Below are positions 7,646-16,638 of a DNA stretch of 64,000 nucleotides, one piece after another (positions within the stretch are counted from its first letter, which is position 1; every line of letters starts with the position of its first letter). The DNA lies in contig CAWDXZ010000002.1 of the NCBI GenBank assembly GCA_963806455.1, positions 372,001 through 436,000 of the forward strand. Reading direction: 5' to 3'. Under the pieces are notes generated by a model, which was given only the letters and a program-made list of their open reading frames with translations, was not told the origin of the DNA and did not search any database. This DNA is from Bog-756 sp963806455 (GTDB lineage: Bacteria; Actinomycetota; Acidimicrobiia; Acidimicrobiales; RAAP-2). The position numbers and the translations under genes are program-made.

Positions 7646-9192
7646 CCCTCCGACCCTCCTACCGCCAGGCGGACGCCACGCGGTACCTTCAGCCCGGGGG
7701 GGCCTGGGATGGGCCCACCCTCGACCGGCTGCTGTCGTCGGACCGGCCGACGCGCCGCCTCGCCGTGGTCGACGGGGACGTGCACCTCGACGTCGGCTCA
7801 TTGGATCGGGCGGTCGGCGGACTGGCCGGCAGCCTCACGGCATCCGGCGTACGCCGGGGGGACGTCGTCGCCTGGCAGCTTCCCAACTGGTGGGAGGGAA
7901 TCGCCCTGTTCCGGGCCGTCTGGCGCTGCGGCGCGGTGGCCGCGCCCATCCACCACCAGGTGGGGACGACCGAGGTGGCACGCATGCTGGAGTACCTGCG
8001 CCCGACGCTGTCCCTGGCCGCGGACGGGATGCCGCTCGGCGATCTGACCCCGACGGTCGGGGTCCGGGGGTCCCGCCCCGCCTTCGACGACCTGCTCGGC
8101 GGTCCACCCCTCGGGTCCGGCCCGGCCAGGGGTGTCGACCTGGCCGTCGTCCTGTTCACCACCGGCTCGACCGGCGAACCGAAGGCCGTTCTCCACACGC
8201 ACCGCGGCCTGGCCTACAAAGCCCGATCGATGGTCCGGGCCCACGGGCTGTCCGGAACCGACACCGCGCTCATGCCCTCCCCGCTGGCCCATGTCTCGGG
8301 ACTGTTGAACGCCGTGCTCGTGCCGGGGACGGCCGCCATGCCGGTGGTGCTGATGGAGAAGTGGGACCCCGAACGTGGCGTCCGGCTGGTCGGGGAGCAT
8401 GCCGTCTCGTTCATGATCGGCCCGCCCACCCTGTTCCTCGGCCTGATGGACGTGCCCGGTACGCAGTCGTCGATGAAGAGCCTCCGGGTGGTGTCGTGCG
8501 GCGGGACCGGGGTGAGCCCCGAGTTCGTGGAGAGGGCGCGCCGACAGCTCGGGGCCACCGTGAAGCGGACCTACGGGTCGACCGAAGCCCCCACGGTGAC
8601 GACGTGCACGGCCTCCGACGACCCGGACAGGGCGCGCGACACCGACGGGCGGTCGGTGGGCGACGCCGTCATCCGGGTCGTGGAGCCGGGGACCAACCGG
8701 GCGGTGCGGCGGGGGAGGCCGGGCGAGGTCCTCCTCCGTGGGCCCGAGCTCTTCGTCGGGTACGGCCGGCCCGAGCAGACCAGCCGGGCCGTGCGTCGCG
8801 GCTGGTTCGCCACCGGGGACCTCGGGACCCTGGACGACGACGGCTGGCTGACCATCGTGGGCCGGTGCAAGGACGTGATCATCAGGGCCGGCGAGAACAT
8901 TGCCGCGGCGGAGGTGGAGCGGCTCCTCGAGCTCCACCCCTCCGTGCGGCAGGCCGTGGTGGTGGGATGTCCCGACGAGCGGCTGGGGGAGCGGGTGGCC
9001 GCCTTCGTGGTGGGGGACGGGCGCCTCGACGTGGAAGAATGCCTCGACTGGTTCTCGTCGCACGGCGTGGCCCGGTTCAAGACGCCGGAACTGGTCGTCC
9101 ACGTCGACGAGATCCCACTGCTCGGGATCGGCAAGGCCGACCGCACCGCACTGCGCCACCGGGCCGCCCGACTGGCCGGAGCGGCACGGTGA
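7642..9192 (+). CDS. AMP-dependent acyl-CoA synthetase/ligase
   Basis: ANL-superfamily enzyme, about 516 residues. It activates a carboxylic acid with ATP to acyl-AMP and then to acyl-CoA. Motifs in order: P-loop FTTGSTGEPKAVLHTH at about 172-187, YGSTEAPTV, GWFATGDLGTLDDDGWL and GRCKDVIIRAGENI near the hinge, and the C-terminal GKADRTAL with the catalytic lysine. The GTG start overlaps the preceding TGA by 4 bases, indicating coupled translation with the crotonase. The acid is unknown; by context it is an intermediate of lipid, terpenoid or steroid breakdown. A second ligase gene sits 2.7 kb downstream. Confidence 0.94.
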   Translation: MTLRPSYRQADATRYLQPGGAWDGPTLDRLLSSDRPTRRLAVVDGDVHLDVGSLDRAVGGLAGSLTASGVRRGDVVAWQLPNWWEGIALFRAVWRCGAVAAPIHHQVGTTEVARMLEYLRPTLSLAADGMPLGDLTPTVGVRGSRPAFDDLLGGPPLGSGPARGVDLAVVLFTTGSTGEPKAVLHTHRGLAYKARSMVRAHGLSGTDTALMPSPLAHVSGLLNAVLVPGTAAMPVVLMEKWDPERGVRLVGEHAVSFMIGPPTLFLGLMDVPGTQSSMKSLRVVSCGGTGVSPEFVERARRQLGATVKRTYGSTEAPTVTTCTASDDPDRARDTDGRSVGDAVIRVVEPGTNRAVRRGRPGEVLLRGPELFVGYGRPEQTSRAVRRGWFATGDLGTLDDDGWLTIVGRCKDVIIRAGENIAAAEVERLLELHPSVRQAVVVGCPDERLGERVAAFVVGDGRLDVEECLDWFSSHGVARFKTPELVVHVDEIPLLGIGKADRTALRHRAARLAGAAR

Positions 9193-9217
9193 CGGCGCCA
9201 GGTGGAGGGGAGCACTG

Positions 9218-10720
9218 ATGACAGCGGGAATCGTTTCGTGGGGCACCTACCTCCCGTACTGGCGCCTGCAGCGCCAGGCGATCGGAGCGGCCCTCGGCAC
9301 CGGCCGGGGCAAGGGAAGCCGCGCCGTGGCCTCCTACGACGAGGACACCACCACCCTTGGGGTCGAGGCGGCACGCCGGGCCCTCGAGCCCGAGGCCGCC
9401 CCGATCCCCGAGGACCTCCTGTTCTCCACGCCCGACCCCCCTTATCTGGACAAGACCAACGCCACCACCATCCATGCCGCCCTGGGACTGGACCGGGCCG
9501 CCGGGGCGTACGACCTGTGCGGCTCGGTGCGGTCCGGCTGGGCCACCATGCGGCTCGCCGCGTTGAACGGGGCCCGTCGTCCGTGCCTGGCCGTGGTGTC
9601 CGACCTGCGGACAGGGCTGGCTGGAGGGACGGAGGAGAGCCAGGCCGGAGACGGGGCCACCGCCTTCCTGTTCGCCCCCACGGGCGGGGTGGCCGAGGTG
9701 CTCGGCCAGGCGTCCGCCACCGACGAGTTCCTTGACCGATGGCGGGTCCCGGGTGAGACGGCGTCCCGGCAGTGGGAGGACCGGTTCGGGGAGGAGGCCC
9801 TCGTCCCGCCGGCCCGGGCGGCGTTCGCCGAGGCGCTCCGGCTCGCCGGGCTGGATGCCGGGGACGTCGACCACCTGGTGGTGGCCGGACTGCACGCCCG
9901 GGCCGTGAACAGCGCACGGGGCTCGCTCGGCGTCGACCCCGAGCACTGGGCCCCCGACTACGGGCCGCTCATCGGAAACCTGGGGGCGGCCCAAGCCGCC
10001 ACCGGACTGGCCGACGGGCTGGAGCGGGCCACACCGGGGCAGGTGGTCGCCGTGGTCGGGCTGGCCGACGGCGCCGACGCCATCGTCCTGCGTACCACCC
10101 CGGCCCTGACCGAGGTACAGGCGGCGCGCCGGCGGGCGGGCCTGGTGACCGTGGCCGAGGCCGCCGAGCAGGGCCGTGGTGACCTCCCCTACGCGCTGTT
10201 CCTCACCTGGCGGGGGCAGCTGCGACGCGAGCCGCCCCGTCGCCCCGACCCCGAGCGACCCGATGCTCCCGCCATGCGGCGCAACGAGGGTTGGAAGTTC
10301 GCCTTCGCCGCCAGTCGCTGCCTCAAGTGCGGGTTCGTGCACCTCCCACCCACCCGGGTGTGCCTCTCGTGCCGGTCGGTCGACCAGATGGAGCCCCAGC
10401 GACTGGCCGACGTGCGTGGCACCATCGCCACCTATACGGTCGACCAGCTGGCATTCAGCCTCTCGCCGCCCATGGTCGGGGCGGTCGTCGACTTCGACGG
10501 CGGGGGCCGGTACCGCGGCGAGATGACCGACGTCGATCCCGGTTCGCTGGCCATCGGCACCCGGGTCGAGATGACGTTCCGGCGGTTCTACACCGCCCAG
10601 GGCGTGCATAATTACTTCTGGAAGGCACGGCCCGTCGCCGATGAGCCCCCGGCGTCGGGGCCGGGGTCGGCGTCGGGGGAGACGGTGGCCGCCGGGGTGC
10701 GCCCAGGAGGGAGAGGCTGA
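9218..10720 (+). CDS. HMG-CoA-synthase-like thiolase-fold protein fused to a DUF35 zinc-ribbon/OB domain
   Basis: About 500 residues in two parts. Residues 1-345 resemble 3-hydroxy-3-methylglutaryl-CoA synthase/KAS III proteins, starting TAGIVSWGTYLPYWRLQR, with a candidate nucleophile Cys101 in DLCGSVRSGW. Residues of about 355-475 are a DUF35 domain with a rubredoxin-like zinc knuckle (C368-x2-C371 and C382-x2-C385) and an OB-fold (TIATYTVDQLAFSLSPPMV). DUF35 proteins are partners of thiolase-fold enzymes, for example ChsH2 with the aldolase Ltp2 in steroid side-chain removal. Here the domain is fused, and an SCP-x-like thiolase follows one base later. A carbon-carbon condensing or retro-aldol role on CoA esters is inferred. 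The low-complexity C-terminal tail is probably disordered. Confidence 0.88.
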   Translation: MTAGIVSWGTYLPYWRLQRQAIGAALGTGRGKGSRAVASYDEDTTTLGVEAARRALEPEAAPIPEDLLFSTPDPPYLDKTNATTIHAALGLDRAAGAYDLCGSVRSGWATMRLAALNGARRPCLAVVSDLRTGLAGGTEESQAGDGATAFLFAPTGGVAEVLGQASATDEFLDRWRVPGETASRQWEDRFGEEALVPPARAAFAEALRLAGLDAGDVDHLVVAGLHARAVNSARGSLGVDPEHWAPDYGPLIGNLGAAQAATGLADGLERATPGQVVAVVGLADGADAIVLRTTPALTEVQAARRRAGLVTVAEAAEQGRGDLPYALFLTWRGQLRREPPRRPDPERPDAPAMRRNEGWKFAFAASRCLKCGFVHLPPTRVCLSCRSVDQMEPQRLADVRGTIATYTVDQLAFSLSPPMVGAVVDFDGGGRYRGEMTDVDPGSLAIGTRVEMTFRRFYTAQGVHNYFWKARPVADEPPASGPGSASGETVAAGVRPGGRG

Positions 10721-10721
10721 C

Positions 10722-11927
10722 ATGGCCAGCAGAGGCATTCGTGACCGGGTGGCGATCGTCGGCATGGGATGCACGCCGTTCGGCGAGCTGTGGGACAAGA
10801 GCGTCGACGACCTGGTGACCGACGCCACGGTCGAGTGCGTCGGATCGGCCGGCATCGAGCTGAGCGACGTCGACGCCTTCTGGCTCGGGACGATGGGATC
10901 GGGCCAGTCCGGGCTCACCCTGTCGAAGCCTCTGAAGATCGGGTACAAGCCGGTCAGCCGGTTGGAGAATTTCTGCGCCACCGGGTCCGAGGCGTACCGG
11001 AACGCCTGCTATGCCGTGGCCTCGGGGGCCTACGACCTGGCCATGGCGGTCGGGGTGGAGAAACTCAAGGACTCCGGCTATTCGGGGCTCACCGGCATCC
11101 GGCAGGTGGGTGACGGGACCAACGCCGGCCTGAGCTCGCCGGCCGCCTTCTCCTTTCTGGTGCCCGCCTACGCCCACAAGTACGGGGTGGACGTGGACGA
11201 GCTCAAGGCGGTGATGAGCCGGATCGCCTGGAAGAACCACCGGAACGGCGCGGTGAACCCCCGGGCCCAGTTCCGCAAGGAGGTCTCGCTGGAGAAGATC
11301 GCCTCCTCGCCCCTGGTCGCCGGCGAGCTGGGCGTGTTCGACTGCAGTGGCGTGAGCGACGGCGCCGCCGCCGTGGTGGTGTGCCGGGCCGAGGACGCCC
11401 ACCGGTACACCGACTCTCCCCTCTACGTGAAGGGGCTCAGTTTCGTCGCCGGCCCGGCTGCCGGCATCATCGACCCCGACTACGACTACACCACGTTCGA
11501 GGAGGTGGTCAGGTCGGCGGCGGATGCCTACCAGCAGGCCGGTGTCACCGACCCGAGGGCGGAGCTGGCCATGGCCGAGGTGCACGACTGTTTCACACCG
11601 ACCGAGCTGGTCCTGATGGAGGACCTGGGCTTCGCCGACCGCGGCACCGCCTGGAAGGAGGTGCTGGCCGGAACCTTCGACCGAGACGGCGAGCTGCCCG
11701 TCAACCCCGACGGCGGACTGAAGAGCTTCGGGCACCCCATCGGGGCGTCGGGCCTGCGCATGCTGTTCGAATGCTGGCTCCAGCTGAGACGGGAGGCCCC
11801 ACCCGAGCGGCAGATCGCCAGCGTCACCGAGGCGGGCCGCACCCTCGGGCTCACCCACAACCTCGGCGGGGGGCCCGGTGAGTGCGTGAGCTTCGTCGGG
11901 GTGGTCGGCAGCGAGCCCTCGGACTGA
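10722..11927 (+). CDS. SCP-x-like thiolase / lipid-transfer-protein family acyltransferase or aldolase
   Basis: About 401 residues from an ATG preceded by AGGAGGGAGAGG. The thiolase fold shows Cys85 in NFCATGSEAYRNA, VHDCFTPTE near residue 285, GHPIGASG near 330 and a C-terminal GGGPGECVSF. This set matches the SCP-x/Ltp subfamily rather than FadA-type degradative thiolases. Members either cleave 3-oxoacyl-CoA or, with a DUF35 partner, catalyse retro-aldol cleavage of beta-hydroxy-CoA intermediates. Its immediate neighbour carries a DUF35 domain, so a complex between the two products is a reasonable inference. Confidence 0.9.
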   Translation: MASRGIRDRVAIVGMGCTPFGELWDKSVDDLVTDATVECVGSAGIELSDVDAFWLGTMGSGQSGLTLSKPLKIGYKPVSRLENFCATGSEAYRNACYAVASGAYDLAMAVGVEKLKDSGYSGLTGIRQVGDGTNAGLSSPAAFSFLVPAYAHKYGVDVDELKAVMSRIAWKNHRNGAVNPRAQFRKEVSLEKIASSPLVAGELGVFDCSGVSDGAAAVVVCRAEDAHRYTDSPLYVKGLSFVAGPAAGIIDPDYDYTTFEEVVRSAADAYQQAGVTDPRAELAMAEVHDCFTPTELVLMEDLGFADRGTAWKEVLAGTFDRDGELPVNPDGGLKSFGHPIGASGLRMLFECWLQLRREAPPERQIASVTEAGRTLGLTHNLGGGPGECVSFVGVVGSEPSD

Positions 11928-11941
11928 GGCCGCGTCGGACC

Positions 11942-13435
11942 GTGTCGCCGTCAGGTGAGGAGCCGTTCGGACGACTGATCGAGCGGGTGTCGGTCGACGA
12001 GCCCGAGCGGGTCGCCCTCATCATCGGCGGTGCCCCGACCACCTACGGCGAGCTGGACGCGGCGGTCCGGTCGTGTGCCGCCGCCCTCCGGTCGGCCGGC
12101 GTCGAGCCCGGATGGCGGATCCCGTTGGTGGACGACACCAGCGTCCTCTCCGTGGCCACCCTCATCGCCGCGGCCCGGATCGGCAGTGCCGCGGCACTGA
12201 TGAACCCGCGCCTCACGCGTGACGAGCTCGGCGTCCTGCTGCAGGTGGCCGGGACCGGTCCCGTCGGGGTGGCCGGTGATCCCTACGCCGCCCTCCTCCG
12301 AGGCACCGGTCAGACCAGCGTGCTCGGACCGCGCCAATTGGTCGCGCACCGGGCCGGGGACCACGAGCCGGTGCGGTCGCCCGGCCCGGACGACGAGGCC
12401 GTCGTGCTGTTCACCAGCGGCACGACCGGGACCCCGAAGGCCGTTCCCCTCCCCCACACCCTGGTGCTCTCGAGGATCGACGCCTATGCGCCGAAGGTGG
12501 ACCCGGTGCCGGCCGTCTCGCTGATGTGCGTGCCCTTCGTGCACATCGGCGGGATGCTGGGGCTGATGGTGGCGCTGGCCCGGGGCTCGACCACGGTCGT
12601 GCAGACCAGGTTCGACGCCGGGGAGTGGCTGACGCTGGTCGAGCGGCACGGGGTGAACACCTCGTTCGTGGTGCCGACCATGCTCCACCGCATCCTCGAG
12701 CATCCCGACTTCGCCACCACCGACCTGGGTTCCCTGGTCAGCCTGACCTACGGCGCGGCGCCCGCCTCGCCCCAGCTGATCCGGGCGGCCATCGGGGGAC
12801 TGCCCGGCGTCGCCCTGACCAACACGTTCGGTCAGACCGAGACCATGGGCTCGATCACCTCTCTCGGACCCGGCGACCACCCGGCCGAACGCCTGTCCTC
12901 GGTGGGCCGGCCCCTCCCCGGCGTCGAGGTGCGCATCGTCGACCCGGCCACGCTGGAGACCCTGCCCACCGGCACCGTCGGCGAGTTGTGGGTGAAGAGC
13001 GAGTCCAGCGTGGTCCCCGCCTCCCTGTCCACCGACGGCTCGGTGCCCGCCGGGTGGTTCCGCACCGGGGACATGGTGTCCGCCGACGAGGACGGCTATC
13101 TCTACCCCTCGGGGCGGCTGGTCGACACGATCAACCGGGCGGGCGAGAAGTTCTCGCCGAGCGAGGTGGAAGAGGTGGTGAGGACCCATCCACTGGTCCG
13201 CGACGTGGCGGTGGTCGGGGTGCCCGATCCGGAGATGGGCAATCGGGTGGGCGTGGCCACGGTGGTGCGCGAGCCCCTGACCGTCGACGAGCTCCGGGCG
13301 CACTGTGCCGAGCAGCTCGCCGCCTTCAAGCTCCCCGAGCGCCTGGTCGTCGTGGACGAGATCCCCTACAACGACTTCGGCAAGGTGGACCGCAAGCGGC
13401 TGCGCGCCCGATTCGAAGCGGCGTCGCCGGCGTGA
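11942..13435 (+). CDS. AMP-dependent acyl-CoA synthetase/ligase (second of the operon)
   Basis: ANL-superfamily ligase, about 497 residues from the GTG 14 bases after the thiolase stop. Motifs: FTSGTTGTPKAVPLPH (ATP-binding loop), TFGQTETMGS (adenine/acyl pocket), GWFRTGDMVSADEDGYLYP, NRAGEKFSPSEVE at the hinge, and the C-terminal lysine loop FGKVDRKRLR. It resembles short- or medium-chain and aryl-type ligases, but the substrate is not readable. It overlaps the E1 alpha gene by 4 bases, so the activated acid may feed or follow the 2-oxoacid dehydrogenase step. An in-frame GTG at 11882 lies inside the thiolase gene and is unlikely to be used. Confidence 0.92.
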   Translation: MSPSGEEPFGRLIERVSVDEPERVALIIGGAPTTYGELDAAVRSCAAALRSAGVEPGWRIPLVDDTSVLSVATLIAAARIGSAAALMNPRLTRDELGVLLQVAGTGPVGVAGDPYAALLRGTGQTSVLGPRQLVAHRAGDHEPVRSPGPDDEAVVLFTSGTTGTPKAVPLPHTLVLSRIDAYAPKVDPVPAVSLMCVPFVHIGGMLGLMVALARGSTTVVQTRFDAGEWLTLVERHGVNTSFVVPTMLHRILEHPDFATTDLGSLVSLTYGAAPASPQLIRAAIGGLPGVALTNTFGQTETMGSITSLGPGDHPAERLSSVGRPLPGVEVRIVDPATLETLPTGTVGELWVKSESSVVPASLSTDGSVPAGWFRTGDMVSADEDGYLYPSGRLVDTINRAGEKFSPSEVEEVVRTHPLVRDVAVVGVPDPEMGNRVGVATVVREPLTVDELRAHCAEQLAAFKLPERLVVVDEIPYNDFGKVDRKRLRARFEAASPA

Positions 13436-14457
13436 ACCCGCCGGAGGGGAGCCGGGGGCAGGGCCCGAAGGGGAGCGACGGGCTCCCCGAGGCGGCGGCG
13501 CTCCGCATCTACCGGACCATGGCCACCATCCGCGCCACCGAGGACCGGATCGTGCAGGGCCTCAACGCCGGGGAGTTCCGTATGACCTACTACGGCGTGA
13601 GGGGCCAGGAGGCCATCCCGGCCGCCGTCTGCGAGTACCTGCGACGGGACGACTACATGGTGACCACCTACCGGGGGATGCACGACTGCATCGCCAAGGG
13701 GGTACCCCTCGACGAGCTGGTGGCGGAGATGTGCGGCAAGGCCACCGGCACATCAAAGGGGAAGGGCGGCCCGATGCACGTGTCCGATCCGAAATCGGGC
13801 CTCATGGTGACGACCGGTGTGGTCGGGGGCGGTCTGCCCATCGCCGTCGGTCTCGCCCTGGCCTGCCGGCTCCGGTCCACCGACCAGGTGGCGGTGGCCA
13901 ACTTCGGCGACGGGGCCACCAGCATCGGAGCCACGCACGAGGCCTGCAACCTGGCCGCCCTGTGGGAGGTGCCGCTGGTGCTGGTGTGCCAGCACAACCA
14001 GTACGGCGAGCACACCAGGTTCGCCGACTTCACCCGCACCGGCAGTCTGGCGGACCGGTTCCGCGGCTACGGGATGGTGGCCGAGACGGTGGACGGGAAC
14101 AGCGTCCCGGCGATGGCTGCGGCGGCCGAGGAGGCCGTCGGACGGGCCCGGGCCGGGGGAGGGCCGACCTTCCTCGAGTGCATGACCTACCGGCTGGGCG
14201 GCCACACGTTCGGCGCCACCACCGTGTACATGGACCCGGCCGAGATGGAGCAGGCCGAAGCGGACGAGCCGGTGGCCCGCTACCGCCGGTGGCTGGTCGA
14301 GGAGCGCCAGGTGGCCGGGGGCGTGCTGGCGGAGATCGACGGCGAGGCCCGCCACGCCGTGGAGGCCGCCTTCGCCGCCGCCGAGGCGGCCGGCCCGCCC
14401 CCGGCCGGCGACCTGTTGACCGACGTGTTCGCCGACCCCGGCGGCCTCCCGCGATGA
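13432..14457 (+). CDS. 2-oxoacid dehydrogenase E1 component, alpha subunit
   Basis: Thiamine-diphosphate enzyme subunit, about 341 residues. It shows YYGVRGQEAIPAAV, the KGKGGPMHV loop, the ThDP/Mg motif beginning GDGATSIGATHEACN (about 159-173) and its end in HNQY (about 188-191). With the next gene it should decarboxylate a 2-oxo acid and acylate a lipoyl group. It is closest in look to the pyruvate/acetoin/branched-chain E1 alpha group; the exact 2-oxo acid cannot be assigned. The GTG start overlaps the ligase stop by 4 bases. The first 20 residues are Gly/Pro-rich and non-conserved. Confidence 0.93.
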   Translation: MNPPEGSRGQGPKGSDGLPEAAALRIYRTMATIRATEDRIVQGLNAGEFRMTYYGVRGQEAIPAAVCEYLRRDDYMVTTYRGMHDCIAKGVPLDELVAEMCGKATGTSKGKGGPMHVSDPKSGLMVTTGVVGGGLPIAVGLALACRLRSTDQVAVANFGDGATSIGATHEACNLAALWEVPLVLVCQHNQYGEHTRFADFTRTGSLADRFRGYGMVAETVDGNSVPAMAAAAEEAVGRARAGGGPTFLECMTYRLGGHTFGATTVYMDPAEMEQAEADEPVARYRRWLVEERQVAGGVLAEIDGEARHAVEAAFAAAEAAGPPPAGDLLTDVFADPGGLPR

Positions 14458-15473
14458 GCGCGGACAGTGGGCCCGAGGAGCCGGCGGTCGGCCCGGTCCA
14501 CACCATGTCCGAAGCGATCAACCAGGCCCTCGACCTGGCCATGTCCACCGACCCCGAGGTGTTCCTGCTCGGCGAGGACATCGAGGACCCGATCGGTGGG
14601 GTGATGAAGGGGACCAAGGGCCTGTCGACCACGTACGGGCGGGACCGCGTCCGCAACACGCCGATCTCCGAGCAGGCCATCGTGGGCGCCGCCATCGGCG
14701 CCTCCCTGGTGGGCATGCGCCCTGTCGCCGAGGTGATGCTCATGGACTTCTTCGCCGTGGCCATGGACCAGGTGGCCAACCATGCGGCCAAGCTCCGCTA
14801 CATGTCGGGCGGGCGCACCAACGTCCCCATCACCATCCGCACCTCGGTCGGCGGGGGACGCCAGTTCGGTGCCCAGCACTCCCAGTCCCTCGAGGCGTGG
14901 ATGATGCACATCCCCGGGCTGAAGGTGGCGGTACCCAGTACGCCCCGCGACGCCAAGGGGTTGCTGACCGCCTGCATCTTCGACGACGACCCCTGCATCT
15001 TCATGGAGACGATGTCGTTGCTGTTCACACGCGGACCGGTCCCCGTCGGCCGCTTCGAGACCCCGCTCGGCCTGGCCGACATCCGCCGGGCGGGTGACGA
15101 CGTGACCGTGGTGACCTGGGGATGGCAGGTGCCCGAGGCACTCGCCGCCGCCGAGCAGCTCGCCGAGGAGGGCATCGGCACCGAGGTGATCGACCTCCGG
15201 ACCCTCGTGCCGTTGGACCGCGACACCGTGCTCGACAGCGTGGCCCGGACCACCCGGTTGGTGGTGGTCCATGCCGCCACCCAGTTCGCCGGGCCCGGGG
15301 CGGAGATCGCCTCGATGGTCGGGCACGAGCTGTTCGGCCGGCTCGCCGCCCCGGTCGAGCGGCTCGGGGGGGTGTACTCGCCCGTCCCCTACGCCGCCGG
15401 CCTGGAGAAGGCGCACTTCCCCGACCGTGTCCGCATCGCCGAGCGGGTGCGGGCCCTGGTCCGCGACGTCTGA
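14454..15473 (+). CDS. 2-oxoacid dehydrogenase E1 component, beta subunit
   Basis: About 339 residues, beginning at an ATGA overlap with the alpha gene. Transketolase pyrimidine-binding domain: EAINQALDLAMSTDPEVFLLGEDI near the N-terminus and TPISEQAIVGAAIGASLVGMRP. C-terminal transketolase domain: EVIDLRTLVPLD and VHAATQFAGPGAEIA. It pairs with the alpha subunit to form an alpha2beta2 E1. No E2 acyltransferase catalytic domain or E3 (lipoamide dehydrogenase) gene follows, only a single lipoyl domain, which is unusual. Confidence 0.93.
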   Translation: MSADSGPEEPAVGPVHTMSEAINQALDLAMSTDPEVFLLGEDIEDPIGGVMKGTKGLSTTYGRDRVRNTPISEQAIVGAAIGASLVGMRPVAEVMLMDFFAVAMDQVANHAAKLRYMSGGRTNVPITIRTSVGGGRQFGAQHSQSLEAWMMHIPGLKVAVPSTPRDAKGLLTACIFDDDPCIFMETMSLLFTRGPVPVGRFETPLGLADIRRAGDDVTVVTWGWQVPEALAAAEQLAEEGIGTEVIDLRTLVPLDRDTVLDSVARTTRLVVVHAATQFAGPGAEIASMVGHELFGRLAAPVERLGGVYSPVPYAAGLEKAHFPDRVRIAERVRALVRDV

Positions 15474-15480
15474 GGCCGTC

Positions 15481-15729
15481 ATGGGCGACCGAGGCCGGAC
15501 CCCGATCAGGATCCCCCAGGCCGGAGTGGCGATGACCGAGGGCACCATCGTCGAATGGCTGGTGGCCGATGGTGAACGGGTGACCGAGGGCCAGGTGCTC
15601 TATCGGCTCGAGACCGAGAAGGTGGAGCTCGACGTGGAGTGCCCGGCCTCGGGCGTGGCCCGTCTCACCGGCCGCGTCGGCCACGTCTACCCCGTGGGCG
15701 AGGACATCGGGCACATCGAGGCCACCTGA
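15481..15729 (+). CDS. Free-standing lipoyl (biotinyl/lipoyl attachment) domain protein
   Basis: 82 residues forming one lipoyl domain: RIPQAGVAMTEGTIVEWLV, then the hairpin ETEKVELDV with Lys47 as the predicted lipoylation site, and SGVARLTGRVGHVYPVGED. The protein stops where an E2 would continue into the subunit-binding and catalytic domains. It lies 7 bases after the E1 beta gene, so it is likely the acyl acceptor of this E1. Either a distant E2 completes the complex or the acyl-lipoyl protein is used by another enzyme of the operon. Biotin attachment is less likely because the MKM/AMKM signature is absent. Confidence 0.88.
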   Translation: MGDRGRTPIRIPQAGVAMTEGTIVEWLVADGERVTEGQVLYRLETEKVELDVECPASGVARLTGRVGHVYPVGEDIGHIEAT

Positions 15730-15780
15730 GGGCAGAACCAGGCGCACAGTACCCTGTTGGCCCGACGACGAGGAGGACGC

Positions 15781-16623
15781 GTGGAAACGACCGATCTGGA
15801 GACGATCATCTACGAGAAGGACGGACCCATCGCCCGCATCGTCCTCAACACGCCGGAGAAGGCCAACATCCAGACGGCCCAGCAGGTGTGGGACTTCGAG
15901 GACGCCCTCAAGTGGGCCGACCGCGACGAGGAGGTGAAGGTGCTCGTCCTGAAGGCCAACGGCAGGGGGTTCTGCGCCGGCCACGCCATCGTCGACCCGG
16001 GTGAGATGGCCGAGGTCTACCCGACCACCGGGCCGACGCCCGAGCGAACCTGGAAGAAGCACAACTACGACCTGTTCGTGTGGCCCCCGCTCAACCTGTG
16101 GGAGTTCTCGAAGGCGACCATCGCCCAGGTCCACGGCTACTGCCTGGGTGGCGGGACCATCTACGGCTACCTCACCGATCTGACCATCGCCTCGGATGAC
16201 GCCTACTTCCAGATGCCGTTGCCCCAGGGGTTCGGACTCCCGGGAGCGCAGACCCTGGTCGAGCCCTGGGCCCTCATGAACTGGAAGCGGGCCTACGAGT
16301 ACCTGTACCTGTCGCCCACCCTGTCGGCCGAGGAGGCGATGGAATGGGGACTGGTCAACCGGGTGGTGCCGCGGGCGGATCTCGAGGCCAGCGTCGAAGA
16401 GGCGGCAGCCACGATCGCACGGATGCCGCTCACCACCATCCTCACCATCAAGGCGGGGGTGAAGCGGGCGTGGGAGACCATGGGCATGCGGGTCCACCTG
16501 CAGAGCACGGCCGACTTCACCTCCATCGCCAGCGCGGCCACCGACGTCCGGGAGTTCATGGCCAAGCGGGGTGGGCGCCTCCCCCGCCAGGTGGCCAGGG
16601 ATGGGGGCGGCCCGCCGGGGTGA
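15781..16623 (+). CDS. Crotonase superfamily protein lacking the hydratase glutamates
   Basis: About 280 residues, GTG start with a strong GAGGAGG 7-8 bases upstream. Crotonase signatures: ARIVLNTPEKANIQ, the oxyanion-hole text GFCAGHAIVDPGEM, VHGYCLGGGTIYGYLTD, and the C-terminal AMEWGLVNRVVP. At the two hydratase glutamate positions Ile and Leu appear (GGGTI; PLPQ), so it probably does other crotonase chemistry. A possible internal promoter (TACCCT, 15750-15755) suggests partly independent transcription from the E1/lipoyl genes. It is the last gene of the rightward operon and converges with the small NTF2-like gene 15 bases away. Confidence 0.88.
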   Translation: METTDLETIIYEKDGPIARIVLNTPEKANIQTAQQVWDFEDALKWADRDEEVKVLVLKANGRGFCAGHAIVDPGEMAEVYPTTGPTPERTWKKHNYDLFVWPPLNLWEFSKATIAQVHGYCLGGGTIYGYLTDLTIASDDAYFQMPLPQGFGLPGAQTLVEPWALMNWKRAYEYLYLSPTLSAEEAMEWGLVNRVVPRADLEASVEEAAATIARMPLTTILTIKAGVKRAWETMGMRVHLQSTADFTSIASAATDVREFMAKRGGRLPRQVARDGGGPPG

Positions 16624-16638
16624 CCGGGCCCCGGCCGG

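Noticed and set aside
10641..10721. Earlier start for the SCP-x-like thiolase
   Set aside because: It overlaps the upstream gene, and the ATG at 10722 has a strong ribosome-binding site.
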